Program-made: the position numbers and the translations under genes
The notes under the pieces: model-generated
The model's database searches: none
Told to the model about the DNA's origin: nothing
The model's input: the letters and a program-made list of their open reading frames with translations, nothing else
NCBI RefSeq assembly: GCF_005780165.1
Contig: NZ_VAUV01000001.1
Span: forward strand, 1-64,000
Direction of reading: 5' to 3'
Length of the DNA stretch: 64,000 nucleotides
Origin: Phragmitibacter flavus
GTDB taxonomy: Bacteria; Verrucomicrobiota; Verrucomicrobiia; Verrucomicrobiales; Verrucomicrobiaceae
Shown: piece after piece, positions 1 through 9,988 of the stretch
Position numbering within the stretch: the stretch's first letter is position 1
Layout: every line of letters begins with the position of its first letter

Positions 1-104
1 ACGGGCTCCTTGCATTCCGAGCCCGCCGAAGCAATGATGACCCCCTAACCACGGTGTCACACCTAATGAGTCAACGACACCCTCTTTCCTACACCTCCCC
101 GGTG

Positions 105-512
105 TCATTTACTTTTGAGGCAACAAGAGGCGGAAGTCGGCTTTTGCGTGATGGCCCGACAAGCGAGATGCAACATGATAAACGCAACGCAGGCGGCGGC
201 TGCGATCAGGAGTTCGTTTAGATTGAGCGGAAAGATCATGAAGAAATTTTTGCCCTTGATAAGCGCCGCATAACTGGAAACGCAGAATGGCATCAGGAAC
301 AGCCGAAACACCGTCCAACCATCTGGTTTTGCTGTCTTGGAACTGGTGCTCAACAACAGCGCGGTGCCGATGATGCCGCTCATGCCGACCGAGGAAATCC
401 ACAAGGCCGGCGAGGGATCAAAATGCAGGGTAACGATGGCCACATACCAGCATAGGTAGCACCACAGCACCAGTTTGCCGGTTGAGAGATTTCCTAGGTA
501 TCGAAGCATCAT
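105..512 (-). CDS. small multi-pass membrane protein, unknown function
   Basis: The 135-residue product is mostly hydrophobic and shows about four likely membrane segments (near residues 12-30, 38-55, 67-85 and 95-118), with a short polar C-terminal tail containing two adjacent cysteines. I recognise no family. It is divergent from the alpha/beta hydrolase at 589, with under 80 bases between the two starts, so they probably share a promoter region. Two consecutive ATG codons open the frame and either could be used. That it is a real gene rests on its hydrophobic periodicity and the lack of a better frame on the other strand. Confidence 0.55.
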   Translation of the reverse strand: MMLRYLGNLSTGKLVLWCYLCWYVAIVTLHFDPSPALWISSVGMSGIIGTALLLSTSSKTAKPDGWTVFRLFLMPFCVSSYAALIKGKNFFMIFPLNLNELLIAAAACVAFIMLHLACRAITQKPTSASCCLKSK

Positions 513-588
513 TCAACAAAGCCAACCCGGATCTGAAAACAACCGGGAAAGCCATTTTCACCTGGAGGTTTTGGCGTTAAGATCCGTC

Positions 589-1464
589 ATGCTGACGTTG
601 TTCCGGAGATTTGTCCGTCTTGCACTGGTGGCACTTTCGACGGTCGTGATTTTCCTGCTGCTGGTGCAATGCCGGTTGATGTATTACCCGCGTCCCTATG
701 GCGATGCCGATTTGAAACGCATGCAAAATCTTGGAGGGGAACGGATCGAAGTCATCACCGCACAAGGCAGGCAAACCGCGCATTACCTGCCGGCGGAGGG
801 TTCGAATCGCGATGCTCCTGAGTTCCTGTGGTGGGTGTTTGGCGGCAATGGATCGTTGGCGCTGGATTATCTTGATCATGTGCGTGGTTGGGATCCTCGA
901 TTCGCTTTTGTGTTTGTCGACTACCCTGGTTACGGACTCTGCGAGGGCAACCCCAGTCCCAGTCGCATTGCGGACAGCATTGAGCAATTCAGCAAGCAGT
1001 TAACCCAACGGTTTCGTTGGACCGGAGAGGAGCGGCGTCAGCGAAGCGGGGTTCTCGGGCATTCGCTGGGTTGCGCGGCAGCCTTGATCGCCGCAGAAAA
1101 ACAAAAGATGGATCGAGTGGTTTTGTGCGCACCTTTCACCTCCATGACGGACATGGGACGACAGCTTCTCGGCTGGCCTCTGTGCCATCTCAACCTGCAT
1201 CGATACGACAATGGGGCGCGGCTAAAAAACCTCCCCGCCGATGCCCGCGTCATCGTTTTTCACGGAGTTCAGGATGAAGTCATCCCGGTGAAAATGAGTC
1301 AGCAGCTTGCCGCACAATTTCCTGATCTCATTCAACTCCACGAGATTCCCGAGGCCAGACACAATGATGTGGTCTTGCTGGCCAACGACAGGATCGGCCT
1401 GGCGATGCGTGGGATGGCTGCCTCGAAGACCCCTCTCAATTCCGCCGACGTCGAAGAACGATAG
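589..1464 (+). CDS. membrane-anchored alpha/beta hydrolase
   Basis: The 291-residue protein has an N-terminal membrane anchor (about residues 8-27) followed by an alpha/beta-hydrolase fold. The nucleophile elbow GHSLG puts the catalytic serine at residue 159; the likely acid is Asp229 in HGVQDE and the likely base His258 in ARHND. FGGNGS near residue 85 fits an oxyanion-hole strand, and DYPGYG at 111-116 is typical of the BEM46/YfhR-like subgroup. The substrate cannot be told. The frame is open further upstream, but I chose ATG 589 because it starts directly before the arginine-flanked membrane segment; the GGAGG at 564-568 is rather far away for it. The last 29 bases overlap the convergent gene ending at 1436. 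Confidence 0.82.
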   Translation: MLTLFRRFVRLALVALSTVVIFLLLVQCRLMYYPRPYGDADLKRMQNLGGERIEVITAQGRQTAHYLPAEGSNRDAPEFLWWVFGGNGSLALDYLDHVRGWDPRFAFVFVDYPGYGLCEGNPSPSRIADSIEQFSKQLTQRFRWTGEERRQRSGVLGHSLGCAAALIAAEKQKMDRVVLCAPFTSMTDMGRQLLGWPLCHLNLHRYDNGARLKNLPADARVIVFHGVQDEVIPVKMSQQLAAQFPDLIQLHEIPEARHNDVVLLANDRIGLAMRGMAASKTPLNSADVEER

Positions 1465-2338
1465 CTCCGGCACAAAGGAACAGCAGCATCGCACGCGAAG
1501 GCTCGGGCACCGCCTGCAAAAACTGGCTCGGCAAAAGGACGGTATCGGAGAAGCGAACTTCGTCGATGAGCAGTCCGTAATCGGCAGAGCTGGTCTTGCC
1601 GAAGATGATGGAGGCAAGCGCCTCTTCGAAAGGGCCGGTCAAGGTGCGGGCGCTGCTCGCCACGCCATCCAGATAAACCCGCACTTGATTTCCTTCCTTG
1701 GTCAATGCGATGTGGTGCCAGGAGGTGTCGCTATTCACCCGGATGCCGCCGGCACCGCCGCCATCGGCGTCCTGATACAGGTAGCCAGTCGTCACAGTCG
1801 CCACCTGGTTTTGATTGGGGTTGGGTGTCGGAGGGTCGGTGACAGGCACGACGATCGGAAGATCAAATCGTGCGCGCAAACGACCGAATGCCGTGCTGCC
1901 TACCGCGGGGTTGCCATCAAAATCAATCTGATAACCGCGACCCAATCCGCTGACCGAATCCCGATTGGTGAGGAAGGCATCGTAACTGGCCGGCTGACCG
2001 GTCACCTTGATGAACATTTCCCAGGTGAAATTTTCCTGGGAGAACAGCGCATTGTCGGGCACCACGATGGTTTTGGCCCCTGATCCGCTGGCGTTGTATG
2101 CGTGCGTATTGGCGGTGAAGGTTCCCGCTACCGGGTCAAAAATGGTCGGACCGGGCGTGTCCAAAGTCGAAAAGACACCGCCGCTGGCCGTGCCGCCCAA
2201 GAGGTTGGAGGAGGAGTCCAATGCATTGTTTTCCAGGCGCCAGTATCCAACGGTGGCCGACCAACCGCTGGTGGCAGTTCCCAACAGCAGGGTCAAAAGG
2301 GCGGTGGTGGTCCAGGAAAGAAGGGGAGAGGTTTTCAT
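1436..2338 (-). CDS. LamG-domain exported protein with PEP-CTERM tail
   Basis: The 300-residue protein starts with a signal peptide (about residues 1-26, ending TSGWSA). A concanavalin-like LamG/laminin-G jelly roll follows; its usual signatures are visible, with YWRLENNALD near the start, a WEMFIKV strand, WHHIALTK and VRVYLDGV. The C terminus is a PEP-CTERM sorting signal: VPEPS, a hydrophobic helix, then RRRR. Such proteins are exported and their tail is processed by an exosortase; none is encoded in this window. LamG domains usually bind sugars or matrix. The frame is open upstream of 2338, but that extension runs through the divergent SRPBCC gene and is rejected. The gene converges on the hydrolase at 589 with a 29-base overlap. 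Confidence 0.85.
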   Translation of the reverse strand: MKTSPLLSWTTTALLTLLLGTATSGWSATVGYWRLENNALDSSSNLLGGTASGGVFSTLDTPGPTIFDPVAGTFTANTHAYNASGSGAKTIVVPDNALFSQENFTWEMFIKVTGQPASYDAFLTNRDSVSGLGRGYQIDFDGNPAVGSTAFGRLRARFDLPIVVPVTDPPTPNPNQNQVATVTTGYLYQDADGGGAGGIRVNSDTSWHHIALTKEGNQVRVYLDGVASSARTLTGPFEEALASIIFGKTSSADYGLLIDEVRFSDTVLLPSQFLQAVPEPSRAMLLFLCAGAIVLRRRRN

Positions 2339-2491
2339 GGTTCGAAGCTCACGGGTGAAGGGTTGGCTGGTCGACATCAACCGAGTCGTAAGTGTAACTG
2401 ACTTCCTTCTTTCATCGCAACCTGTAAATACCCTGACCATGCATTTAATGTGCTGCCAGCGATGGGGACGACGCGTATGTTCTCCTGAACC

Positions 2492-2965
2492 ATGGCCATC
2501 CACACCCTTTCCACCACTCAAACTGTCAAAGGCGATCTGGAAACGATCTGGTCGTTTTTTTCTGATCCCCGCAATCTCTCGCGCATCACGCCGAAGGAAA
2601 TGGGGTTCGAAATTCTCTCCGAACTTCCAGAGCGGATGTTTCCCGGCATGATGATCGAGTATCGCGTTCGCCCGCTGTTGGGAATCCCCATGACGTGGCT
2701 GACGGAGATCACCCATGTCGAGGAAGGCCGGTTCTTCGTCGATGAACAACGCGTTGGCCCCTATGCCATCTGGCATCATGAGCATCATTTTCGCGATCTC
2801 GGAAATGGCTTGGTAGAGATGAAGGACCGCGTCACCTATGTGCCGCCATTTGGCATTCTGGGCGAAATGGTCCATCCGATTCTGATCCGTCCGCAGCTTG
2901 AGAAGATCTTCGCTCACCGCGAGAAGACGGTGAATGAGATGTTTGGGAGTGCGGGAGGGCGATAA
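2492..2965 (+). CDS. SRPBCC (START-like) family protein
   Basis: The 157-residue protein matches the SRPBCC/ligand-binding helix-grip fold of the kind annotated as cyclase/dehydrase or as cell-division-inhibitor-associated. The start has the typical strand followed by ETIWSFFSDPRNLSRITP; the middle has FVDEQRVGPYAIWHHEHHF; the C-terminal helix ends IFAHREKTVNEMF. These proteins bind small hydrophobic ligands in a deep pocket and the substrate cannot be told here. There is no signal peptide, so it is cytoplasmic. It is divergent from the LamG gene and converges, two bases apart, on the cytochrome gene at 2968. Confidence 0.85.
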   Translation: MAIHTLSTTQTVKGDLETIWSFFSDPRNLSRITPKEMGFEILSELPERMFPGMMIEYRVRPLLGIPMTWLTEITHVEEGRFFVDEQRVGPYAIWHHEHHFRDLGNGLVEMKDRVTYVPPFGILGEMVHPILIRPQLEKIFAHREKTVNEMFGSAGGR

Positions 2966-2967
2966 CG

Positions 2968-5502
2968 CTATTTTTTCTTCAGCTCAGCGGCAGTCCACGG
3001 AGCAGAACGGGATTTGTGCTTTTCGCGGACTTTCGCCACAAAGGATGTGTCAATGGGCGAGGCGGTGTGCTCCCACTCGCGACGGATGTAGGTCACCACG
3101 GCGGCGATGTCCTCATCGCTCAAATGCATCAAAGGCGGCATGGCGAGATCAAAGGTTTGAGGTCCAACTTTGATCGGACCCGCAACGCCCTGCATGATGA
3201 TTCGCGCCGGAATGTCGGGATTGCCGAGCACCCATTCGCTGTCCACCAAGGTCGGAGCAAGTCCATCAAGCCCCATGCCGTGTGCCTGATGGCAGGCCGC
3301 ACAGTTAATGGTGTAAAGCATTTTTCCTTTCTCAAACTGCTCCTGCTGGGCGGCGGTCAATGGCACGATCTTCGGCGGCGGCGGCGCTCCGGGTTTGCCA
3401 GGCCAGGCAATGCGCTGGTCGATCGACGACAAAAACTTCTTGCCGCTCTTCTGTTTGGCGAAGGCCGCGCTCATCGACTTGATGCTGGCCGGTTCACCCT
3501 CAAACCAGATCAGTTTGATGAGCTTTTTGTCTTTTGGCAGCTCGGCGAGACCTTTCAAAAGCGCGATTTGTGCGGCTCCGGCCACCGGTTGACTGGACGC
3601 CAGCGTCAACAGTTCCTCAAACGGACCCGCCTTGTTCGCACTGGCCACCAGCTTGGCGAGTTCCTCCAAAACCGGACTGAGATTGGCGGCATTTTGATCA
3701 GTCTTGCGTTCGGCCAGCAACAGGGCAAAGGCGGCTTCGCGACCGCGCAATCCGCTCAAAGCACCTTCCCGTGCCAGCGGTTGTTTGCCCGCAGGACCCG
3801 CCATCAGATCCGCCAATGCCGCCAGTGCGTCGGGAAGAGGAATGGAGGTGAATTTGATCGCGAGCTGTGCCACGACCAGGGGCTCGGAATCATTTTTCAT
3901 CGCTCTCAGATCGGACAGCAAATCAAAGCCCGACAACCTCACCGCCGCACTGCGCACATGCACATCGGGGTCTTTCAATCCCCGACGGAGCACTTCGGCA
4001 TTCAGACTACCCAATCCTTCCAGGGTCCACAAAGCATGCAGCCGGGTCAACGGACTGCTCGTTGCGTCATTCAATAGATCCACCAATGCAGGCACGGCCT
4101 TGGTGTCACCGGATTCGACCAACAAACGCTGGGCCGTGTCACGCACCCAGCCGTTGTCGTGTTTCAACGCCGCCACCCGACCAGCGCTGTCAGCAGGAAG
4201 TTTGACCGCAGGTTGGCGTTTTGCCTCCCTCTCTTTGCCGTTGTCCGGGACGATCCTCCAGATGCGGCCCATGTCGATGGGTTGGGCAAGTTTGCGATCT
4301 TCAATGTTGGCGATCAAATAATGCGTCAGGAAGCCCGCATGCTGAATGATGCCGCGATACATGTCGACGATGTAGAGCGCACCATCCGGACCATCGGTGG
4401 CCTGAACCGGACGGAAGCGTTCGTCAGTGGAGGTAAGGAATTCGCGATTCTTCAACACATTCTCGCCGGTCAGAACTCCGCCCTTTTCCGCAATCTTGAA
4501 TCGTTTCACCAGGTTGCCCGCAGGCTCAGGAATGAACGCATTGCCTTTCGCATCCGCCGGCAGCGCGTTGCCGCGATAGATCAAGGCCCCGCAAGTCGCC
4601 GTGCTGCTGCTCATCGTTCCATCGGCGCGCAAGATCGTGCCATAACCGCGGTTCACTCCCGGGGTTGGATGCGACGGCCACACGGTCTGATCCTTCACTA
4701 CTTTTGCGTTGATGCTGGTGGCAGTGCGCAGTTGAGGATTGCGTGAAAGCGCATCGCCCTGAAGAAAATCCGCGCGCAGAAAATCAGAGTTGTAGTTGTA
4801 AAACAAGCGGCCCACATCGTCCTGGCAAAGGCCATACTGACCACGCCCAAGCCCGGCACCTTTCTGCCAGATGCCTCCGGTCAGCCGGAACTTCGTGTTG
4901 TATTTGGCGCTCCAGATCCAGTTGTCCATCGCCCACACTGGCGTGTTGGCCATGTGTTCATGCTGACCGTTAAACGTGCCGTAATCGCTCGCCACAATTT
5001 CCTTGGTGTCCGCCTTGCCGTCGCCATCCGTGTCCTTGCAGAAGAACAGATTCGGCGGTTCCGCCACCAAGGCCCCGCCATTGACCGCCATCACGGATCG
5101 CGGCATGACCAGGTTATCAAGAAACACCGTCGACTTGTCCATTTGTCCGTCGCCATCCGTGTCTTCCAATAGGCTGATGCGTCCGGTGGGCTGCGTTTCC
5201 GTGGAGCCCTGGATGTCATGCATGTAACCGCGCATCTCCACCACATAAAGCCGTCCTTGATCATCAAAGCTGATCGCCACCGGCGCTTCGATAAGAGGTT
5301 CCGCTGCCACCAACTCAATCCGATAACCTTCCTGGATCGCAAAGGTCTTCAAGGCTTCATCAGCCGACAAAGCTTTTGGCGCAGGCAGTTTGAATTTGAT
5401 CTCAAAATCTGCAGGACCCGGATTTTTCTTTTGCTGAGCCATCAGGCCGGGAGCGATGGAGAAGGCGAGAGCGAGAACGGATAAAAAAAGTTTGGATGAC
5501 AT
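2968..5502 (-). CDS. PVC-type membrane-bound dehydrogenase with HEAT repeats and cytochrome c domain
   Basis: The 844-residue protein has a signal peptide (residues 1-22, ending LMAQ). Next comes a six-bladed-propeller dehydrogenase domain of the type seen in Planctomycetes and Verrucomicrobia, with SFDDQGRLYVVEMRGY and two EDTDGDG/KDTDGDG calcium-like loops. A HEAT-like helical repeat region covers roughly residues 430-660. A class I cytochrome c domain closes the protein: CAACH binds haem near residue 733 and the MPP in LAMPPLMHLSDEDI supplies the distal methionine. It should be periplasmic and pass electrons from an unidentified, probably sugar or alcohol, substrate. It stands alone, with a 362-base upstream gap. 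Confidence 0.9.
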   Translation of the reverse strand: MSSKLFLSVLALAFSIAPGLMAQQKKNPGPADFEIKFKLPAPKALSADEALKTFAIQEGYRIELVAAEPLIEAPVAISFDDQGRLYVVEMRGYMHDIQGSTETQPTGRISLLEDTDGDGQMDKSTVFLDNLVMPRSVMAVNGGALVAEPPNLFFCKDTDGDGKADTKEIVASDYGTFNGQHEHMANTPVWAMDNWIWSAKYNTKFRLTGGIWQKGAGLGRGQYGLCQDDVGRLFYNYNSDFLRADFLQGDALSRNPQLRTATSINAKVVKDQTVWPSHPTPGVNRGYGTILRADGTMSSSTATCGALIYRGNALPADAKGNAFIPEPAGNLVKRFKIAEKGGVLTGENVLKNREFLTSTDERFRPVQATDGPDGALYIVDMYRGIIQHAGFLTHYLIANIEDRKLAQPIDMGRIWRIVPDNGKEREAKRQPAVKLPADSAGRVAALKHDNGWVRDTAQRLLVESGDTKAVPALVDLLNDATSSPLTRLHALWTLEGLGSLNAEVLRRGLKDPDVHVRSAAVRLSGFDLLSDLRAMKNDSEPLVVAQLAIKFTSIPLPDALAALADLMAGPAGKQPLAREGALSGLRGREAAFALLLAERKTDQNAANLSPVLEELAKLVASANKAGPFEELLTLASSQPVAGAAQIALLKGLAELPKDKKLIKLIWFEGEPASIKSMSAAFAKQKSGKKFLSSIDQRIAWPGKPGAPPPPKIVPLTAAQQEQFEKGKMLYTINCAACHQAHGMGLDGLAPTLVDSEWVLGNPDIPARIIMQGVAGPIKVGPQTFDLAMPPLMHLSDEDIAAVVTYIRREWEHTASPIDTSFVAKVREKHKSRSAPWTAAELKKK

Positions 5503-5864
5503 GTTCAGGTGAGAAAAAAGGGGACGTCAGGCGGATGCCTTGGTCGGCAGATACAGATACGTCAGCTTCATCACAAAACATGCGAACGAGAGCTTTCTAT
5601 CGATGAGTCCGATGCTGGTCACAAGCCGCTTCCAGCGTGCCACCATCAGATTTTGGGCGCTGTTAAGTTAGGCTGAACACCTTGCAAATCAAGGACAAAC
5701 AAGGTTGCACGGCCAGGCTCACGTTTAAGTAGCTTGATGTCCAATGGCCGATGACCGATCCTGATTTCTCCTCCGCCCACCGGGCATCTCCACTTCTGCG
5801 ACCATCGTTATTCATCGCAACGTCAATCACCAACCCCGACCTTTACCCCAACGCCACCACCGCC
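5503..5864. other. intergenic region between cytochrome and alcohol dehydrogenase
   Basis: This 362-base stretch separates two divergent genes and must hold both promoters. I see no convincing reading frame, hairpin or tandem repeat. The frame of the alcohol dehydrogenase stays open back to 5751 but lacks family similarity there, so that part is probably leader. Confidence 0.4.
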
Positions 5865-6890
5865 ATGTCCACAAACACCACCATCAACGCCTACGCCGCC
5901 ACCTCCGCCAAGGGATCCCTCGAACCCTACAGCTTCGATCCCGGCCCGCTTGGTCCTGAAGAAGTCGAAATCGCCGTCTCCCACTGTGGCATCTGTCACT
6001 CCGACCTCTCCATGCTCGACAACGATTGGGGCATGTCGAACTTTCCCTTCGTCCCCGGCCATGAAGCCGTCGGCACCATCACCGCCCTCGGCGAACAAGC
6101 CAAGGGACTTAAAATCGGCCAGCGCGTCGGAGTCGGCTGGACCGCCTTCAGCTGCCTCAGCTGTCCCCAATGTCTGTCCGGTCAACATAACCTCTGCGCC
6201 AAAGGCCAGGGCACCATCGTTGGTCGCCACGGCGGATTCGCCGACAAACTCCGCGCCCAATGGCCCTGGGTGCGCCCCCTCCCTGAAGCCCTTGACCCCG
6301 CCTCCACCGGCCCCCTCCTCTGCGGCGGCATCACTGTCTTCGCCCCGCTTCTCGTCCATGGCATTCTCCCCACCTCACGTGTCGGCGTCATCGGCATCGG
6401 CGGACTCGGTCACATGGCCCTGCAATTCGCCAATAAATGGGGCTGCGAAGTCCACGCCTTCACCACCAGCGACAGCAAGGAGGAGGAGGCCAAAAAACTC
6501 GGAGCGAACTTTGTTCACAACACCAAACGCGACGGCGCGCTCGATCAACTTGCCGGCAGTCTCGACCTGATCATCTCCACCATCAATGTCCCTCTCGACG
6601 TCCCCGGCCTGCTCGGCACCCTCGCTCCCAACGGACGACTCCACGTTGTCGGTGCCGTCCTGGAACCCCTGCCCGTGCCCGCCTTCGGCCTGATCACCGG
6701 CCAAAAATCCATCTCCGGCTCCCCCACCGGAAGTCCCTCCGCCATCGACCAGATGCTCACCTTCAGCGCCCGTCACAACATCGCCCCGGTGACCGAAAGC
6801 TTCCCCATGTCGAAAGTCAACGACGCCCTCGAACACCTCCGCTCCGGCAAAGCCCGTTACCGCATCGTCCTCGAAAATGACCTCGCGTGA
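5865..6890 (+). CDS. zinc-dependent alcohol dehydrogenase (YahK/Adh type)
   Basis: The 341-residue protein is a medium-chain dehydrogenase that interconverts alcohols or aldehydes using NAD(P)H and zinc. The catalytic zinc site is CGICHSD plus the PGHE motif. The structural zinc site is the cysteine cluster CLSCPQCLSGQHNLC. The nucleotide fold carries GIGGLGH. The length fits the family. ATG 5865 was chosen because homology-like sequence begins there and the upstream 38 codons look non-coding. Fragments of this gene's 3' end recur at 14.75 and 16.39 kb. A second, more distant full-length paralogue lies at 18772. Confidence 0.9.
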   Translation: MSTNTTINAYAATSAKGSLEPYSFDPGPLGPEEVEIAVSHCGICHSDLSMLDNDWGMSNFPFVPGHEAVGTITALGEQAKGLKIGQRVGVGWTAFSCLSCPQCLSGQHNLCAKGQGTIVGRHGGFADKLRAQWPWVRPLPEALDPASTGPLLCGGITVFAPLLVHGILPTSRVGVIGIGGLGHMALQFANKWGCEVHAFTTSDSKEEEAKKLGANFVHNTKRDGALDQLAGSLDLIISTINVPLDVPGLLGTLAPNGRLHVVGAVLEPLPVPAFGLITGQKSISGSPTGSPSAIDQMLTFSARHNIAPVTESFPMSKVNDALEHLRSGKARYRIVLENDLA

Positions 6891-7051
6891 GTTATTCCAT
6901 ATGCTGCACGGGAGAATGGTGCAGCCGGAGATCCGTCAGCTCTTTTGAACGCTCGAAAAACCATGACTAGCTTAGCTTAAATTGTCAGTCAGTCGCAATT
7001 GCGCCTTTGCTTTTGCCATCAAAAATGCCACAAAGGAGCATCATTCCCAGG

Positions 7052-9988
7052 ATGTTCACTTTGCTTCAGCAGTTCTTTATCAGGACGCTTTGCCTCCTGG
7101 CATGCGGACTAGTGTTTGCGATGTCAGGATCAGCACAGGCACAGGAAGCCAGCGGAATTTTGGATCGGGTCTCCCCTTCCGTCGTGGTAATCGAGTCCGC
7201 CGATGTGACTGGTTCTGGGGTGGTGATCTCGGAACAGGGGTTGATCCTCACCAGTCTTCCATTGGTGGCCTCGCGTATTGATTTCAAAGCATACGCAAAC
7301 ATTCGTAGGAACGGTGTGCTGGAAAAAGTGGAGCTGACCGGACTTGAACTGGTGAAAATCCATCCCAAGCTCGATCTCGCCCTTCTTCAGGCCAGGGTGC
7401 CGCAGGGAGCCAGCATGGTGCCTGCCCGCCTGCTTCCCGCGAGAGACATCATTCAACCGGGCACGCGATGTTATGTTGTCGGAACAGCTCCGGGGCCGGG
7501 GACCGGCGTGGACTCTTTGACGATTGGCGAGGGACTGGTCAGCGCAGGCGTGCGGGAAATCGAGGGCAGGGAGTATTTGCAAGTATCCGCACCCATTCAT
7601 GCAAACAGCAGCGGCGCTCCAATTTTCCTGTCCTCGGGACAGGTAATTGGTATTGCTGCATGGAAGATGCAGGACAGTGAGGGAATCGCATTTGCCACGC
7701 CCACCCAAACGATGGCGTTGCAGGATTTTATCCCGCTGGCAAACTCCACGGGAGACGCAGTTCTGGCCGATCAGGCCTCCGCCATGGCCGAGCGGTTCAT
7801 GCGAGACGCCGATTCCGTGAATGGAGATCAGCGGGTGGAGTCACTCATTCAGGCTATCCGTTTCTATCGCGTCATGCTGTCCGCGATGCTGAACAATCCC
7901 ACCCCACTTCACAACATCGGCGTTGCTTATCATCGTTTGGGAGACAAGAGAATGGCCAAAAAATACTTCGAAGCGGCGGTCAAAATTGCTCCCGAGCATG
8001 GTCTGTCTCTGCATCTGCTTGGCATTTACCTGATGCAGGAGCAGCCCCCCAAAGAAGCCGAAGCAATGGAGCTCTGGTTTCGCGCAGTCACCAAAGACGA
8101 AAACAAAATTGGCGCGCGCGCCTGCGCAGAGGATTTGGCGATTGCATTTTTCAACCAGGGACGTATCCGGGCCGCCTCCTACATGCTGCGCTGGGCGGAT
8201 TCCTTGCATGTCTCAGGCGTTGCTGCAGAAACACCGATCTCCAATGGGTTATGGTCGGATCTGGAAAAACTGCTTCCTGCGGATCAGTTTTCAAAAATTA
8301 AAAGTTTCAAAGGCCCTTTTTCCAAAGAGCAGCTCGCTGCAATCAAAGAGACCCCTTCCAACCTGGCGGCTGGCAAAGCGTCATCCTCCGTCACTCCCAT
8401 GACCACATCGGAGTCAACCATGTCTTCCGCGCGGGAGATGGCAGAGGCTGCGGCACGTGCAGCTCAGGATCTCGCCAACGCCGCAGCAAAACCAACCATG
8501 CCAAAGACCAGCTCGGATGTGGACACACTGCAGAAAAAAATGGAGGAAGAAGCGCGCGCCGCCATCGCAAAATCGGCCCGTGAGGAACAAGGTCACATGG
8601 TAACTCAAAAGGAGTATCAACCCGTGGTCAATGCCCGGGACCGACAGGCTCTGGCCGAAGCCTTGACCAAACCCTTTCGTGCACTTGCAACAAGGAAGCC
8701 TGTTCCAGAAGGAGGCGTGACCATTCCGTTGCCGGAGAAACCCGCAACAGTGATCACTGCGAGTGCTGGCTGGCAACTGGTCATGCATTTTCCCAAGCTG
8801 GCAAAGCTTGGCATTTTCAATCTCGCCTCCCAGGAGTTCGATGGCTTCGTGGATGTTGACGAGGAGAAGATTCAATTCGCATCCGGCGGCTCGCATCTCG
8901 TGGTCTACTCCCCGTCCAATCGACAGATGGCCGTCTATGATCTACGCAGCCTTTCTCTGATCGGCTCAAAAGTCATCGTGCTCGACAAAGGCATTTGTCA
9001 TCTTGAAATGGGATTGTTCAACGAAAACGAGGTGTTCGTTCTTTACTCCGGCGATCTGCCGCAGCAGCAGTTTGCTGGTAGGATGGGCTTTGTTCTTCCG
9101 GCCCTGGTCCGCCTGCCGGATCTAGCGGTTTTGCGCCCTTCCATGCGACTAACCGGGCGAGCCACCGGCAAAGCGATGATCTGGACCGAAAACATGCAAC
9201 TTAGCGGCCAATTGGACGAGAGCGGCACGTCTTTCGTCATCCAGCCCATCGGCCACACCGGCTCGTTCAAAAGCTTCACTCGAGTGACAGGAAATCAGGT
9301 GGAACAGGACAGCTCCCCTTTCGGCGAAAGCATTGGTCCCCATGCCCAACCGGTGCTGGAAGGACGCTTGATCATCAGCAAAACCGCTGTTCTGAACATG
9401 GAACAGCCGGAAGACCTTCACCACCGATTGCGCGGATACAGGACGGCTGCTGGCAAACCACTGGATAGTTATTCCCGTTTTTTCACGCCGATCATCGGCT
9501 TCCCTGGCATGCTTGAGGTAACGCCACTGGAACCAAAAGATCCCACCGGCCGTAGATTCCAGATCTTGGGACTTCCGCGCCTCCACCTGCTGAAAGACAT
9601 CCCTCTGCAGGCGAACGAAAGCGGCAGGCTTGTCGCGCCAGACCGTGACGACTTTCTTTTTGCGTCCGCTTATTCTGATCTGATTGCGTGGGTCGCCCCG
9701 CGCAACAATCAACTCACCCTCTTTACCCTTGGTCTTGCAGACAAAGATGGTCGATTAAAACAACTAGGAACTCCTGGGACAATTTTTCAGCATCAGTTGA
9801 CCCTGTCAGAGGGAGTAAAGACCAAATTGGAATTCGGACCACCTGGACTGACAGTAACTGAGAGCGGGAAGATCGAGTGGCCTGTGCCTTCGGAGCAGGA
9901 AACTGGTCAGGTGCTTCACGCGACGTTTCGTCTGCTGCATGAGGACGGCTCTTTTGAGTATCTAAGTCAGGAGGTGGTCTTCCCATGA
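7052..9988 (+). CDS. exported trypsin-like pseudoprotease with TPR and propeller-like domain
   Basis: The 978-residue protein has a signal peptide (about 1-30, ending AQAQ) and an HtrA/trypsin-like domain (about 35-230). Compared with the paralogue at 11213, the catalytic histidine position holds Pro70 (TSLPLV against TNLHVV). Asp109 and Ser187 are kept, but the serine motif is NSSGAP instead of GNSGGP, so it is probably not a working protease. A short tetratricopeptide region lies at about 283-350, then an Ala-rich, probably helical linker with PMTTSES. From about residue 560 comes the domain shared by all four genes of this operon. The last 65 residues resemble an Ig/cadherin-like module. 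AAAGGAG lies 13 bases before ATG 7052. The stop overlaps the next start by four bases. Confidence 0.8.
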   Translation: MFTLLQQFFIRTLCLLACGLVFAMSGSAQAQEASGILDRVSPSVVVIESADVTGSGVVISEQGLILTSLPLVASRIDFKAYANIRRNGVLEKVELTGLELVKIHPKLDLALLQARVPQGASMVPARLLPARDIIQPGTRCYVVGTAPGPGTGVDSLTIGEGLVSAGVREIEGREYLQVSAPIHANSSGAPIFLSSGQVIGIAAWKMQDSEGIAFATPTQTMALQDFIPLANSTGDAVLADQASAMAERFMRDADSVNGDQRVESLIQAIRFYRVMLSAMLNNPTPLHNIGVAYHRLGDKRMAKKYFEAAVKIAPEHGLSLHLLGIYLMQEQPPKEAEAMELWFRAVTKDENKIGARACAEDLAIAFFNQGRIRAASYMLRWADSLHVSGVAAETPISNGLWSDLEKLLPADQFSKIKSFKGPFSKEQLAAIKETPSNLAAGKASSSVTPMTTSESTMSSAREMAEAAARAAQDLANAAAKPTMPKTSSDVDTLQKKMEEEARAAIAKSAREEQGHMVTQKEYQPVVNARDRQALAEALTKPFRALATRKPVPEGGVTIPLPEKPATVITASAGWQLVMHFPKLAKLGIFNLASQEFDGFVDVDEEKIQFASGGSHLVVYSPSNRQMAVYDLRSLSLIGSKVIVLDKGICHLEMGLFNENEVFVLYSGDLPQQQFAGRMGFVLPALVRLPDLAVLRPSMRLTGRATGKAMIWTENMQLSGQLDESGTSFVIQPIGHTGSFKSFTRVTGNQVEQDSSPFGESIGPHAQPVLEGRLIISKTAVLNMEQPEDLHHRLRGYRTAAGKPLDSYSRFFTPIIGFPGMLEVTPLEPKDPTGRRFQILGLPRLHLLKDIPLQANESGRLVAPDRDDFLFASAYSDLIAWVAPRNNQLTLFTLGLADKDGRLKQLGTPGTIFQHQLTLSEGVKTKLEFGPPGLTVTESGKIEWPVPSEQETGQVLHATFRLLHEDGSFEYLSQEVVFP

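Noticed and set aside
6904-6924. CTGCAC...GTGCAG hairpin as terminator of the alcohol dehydrogenase
   Set aside because: The stem has only six pairs and no T-run follows.
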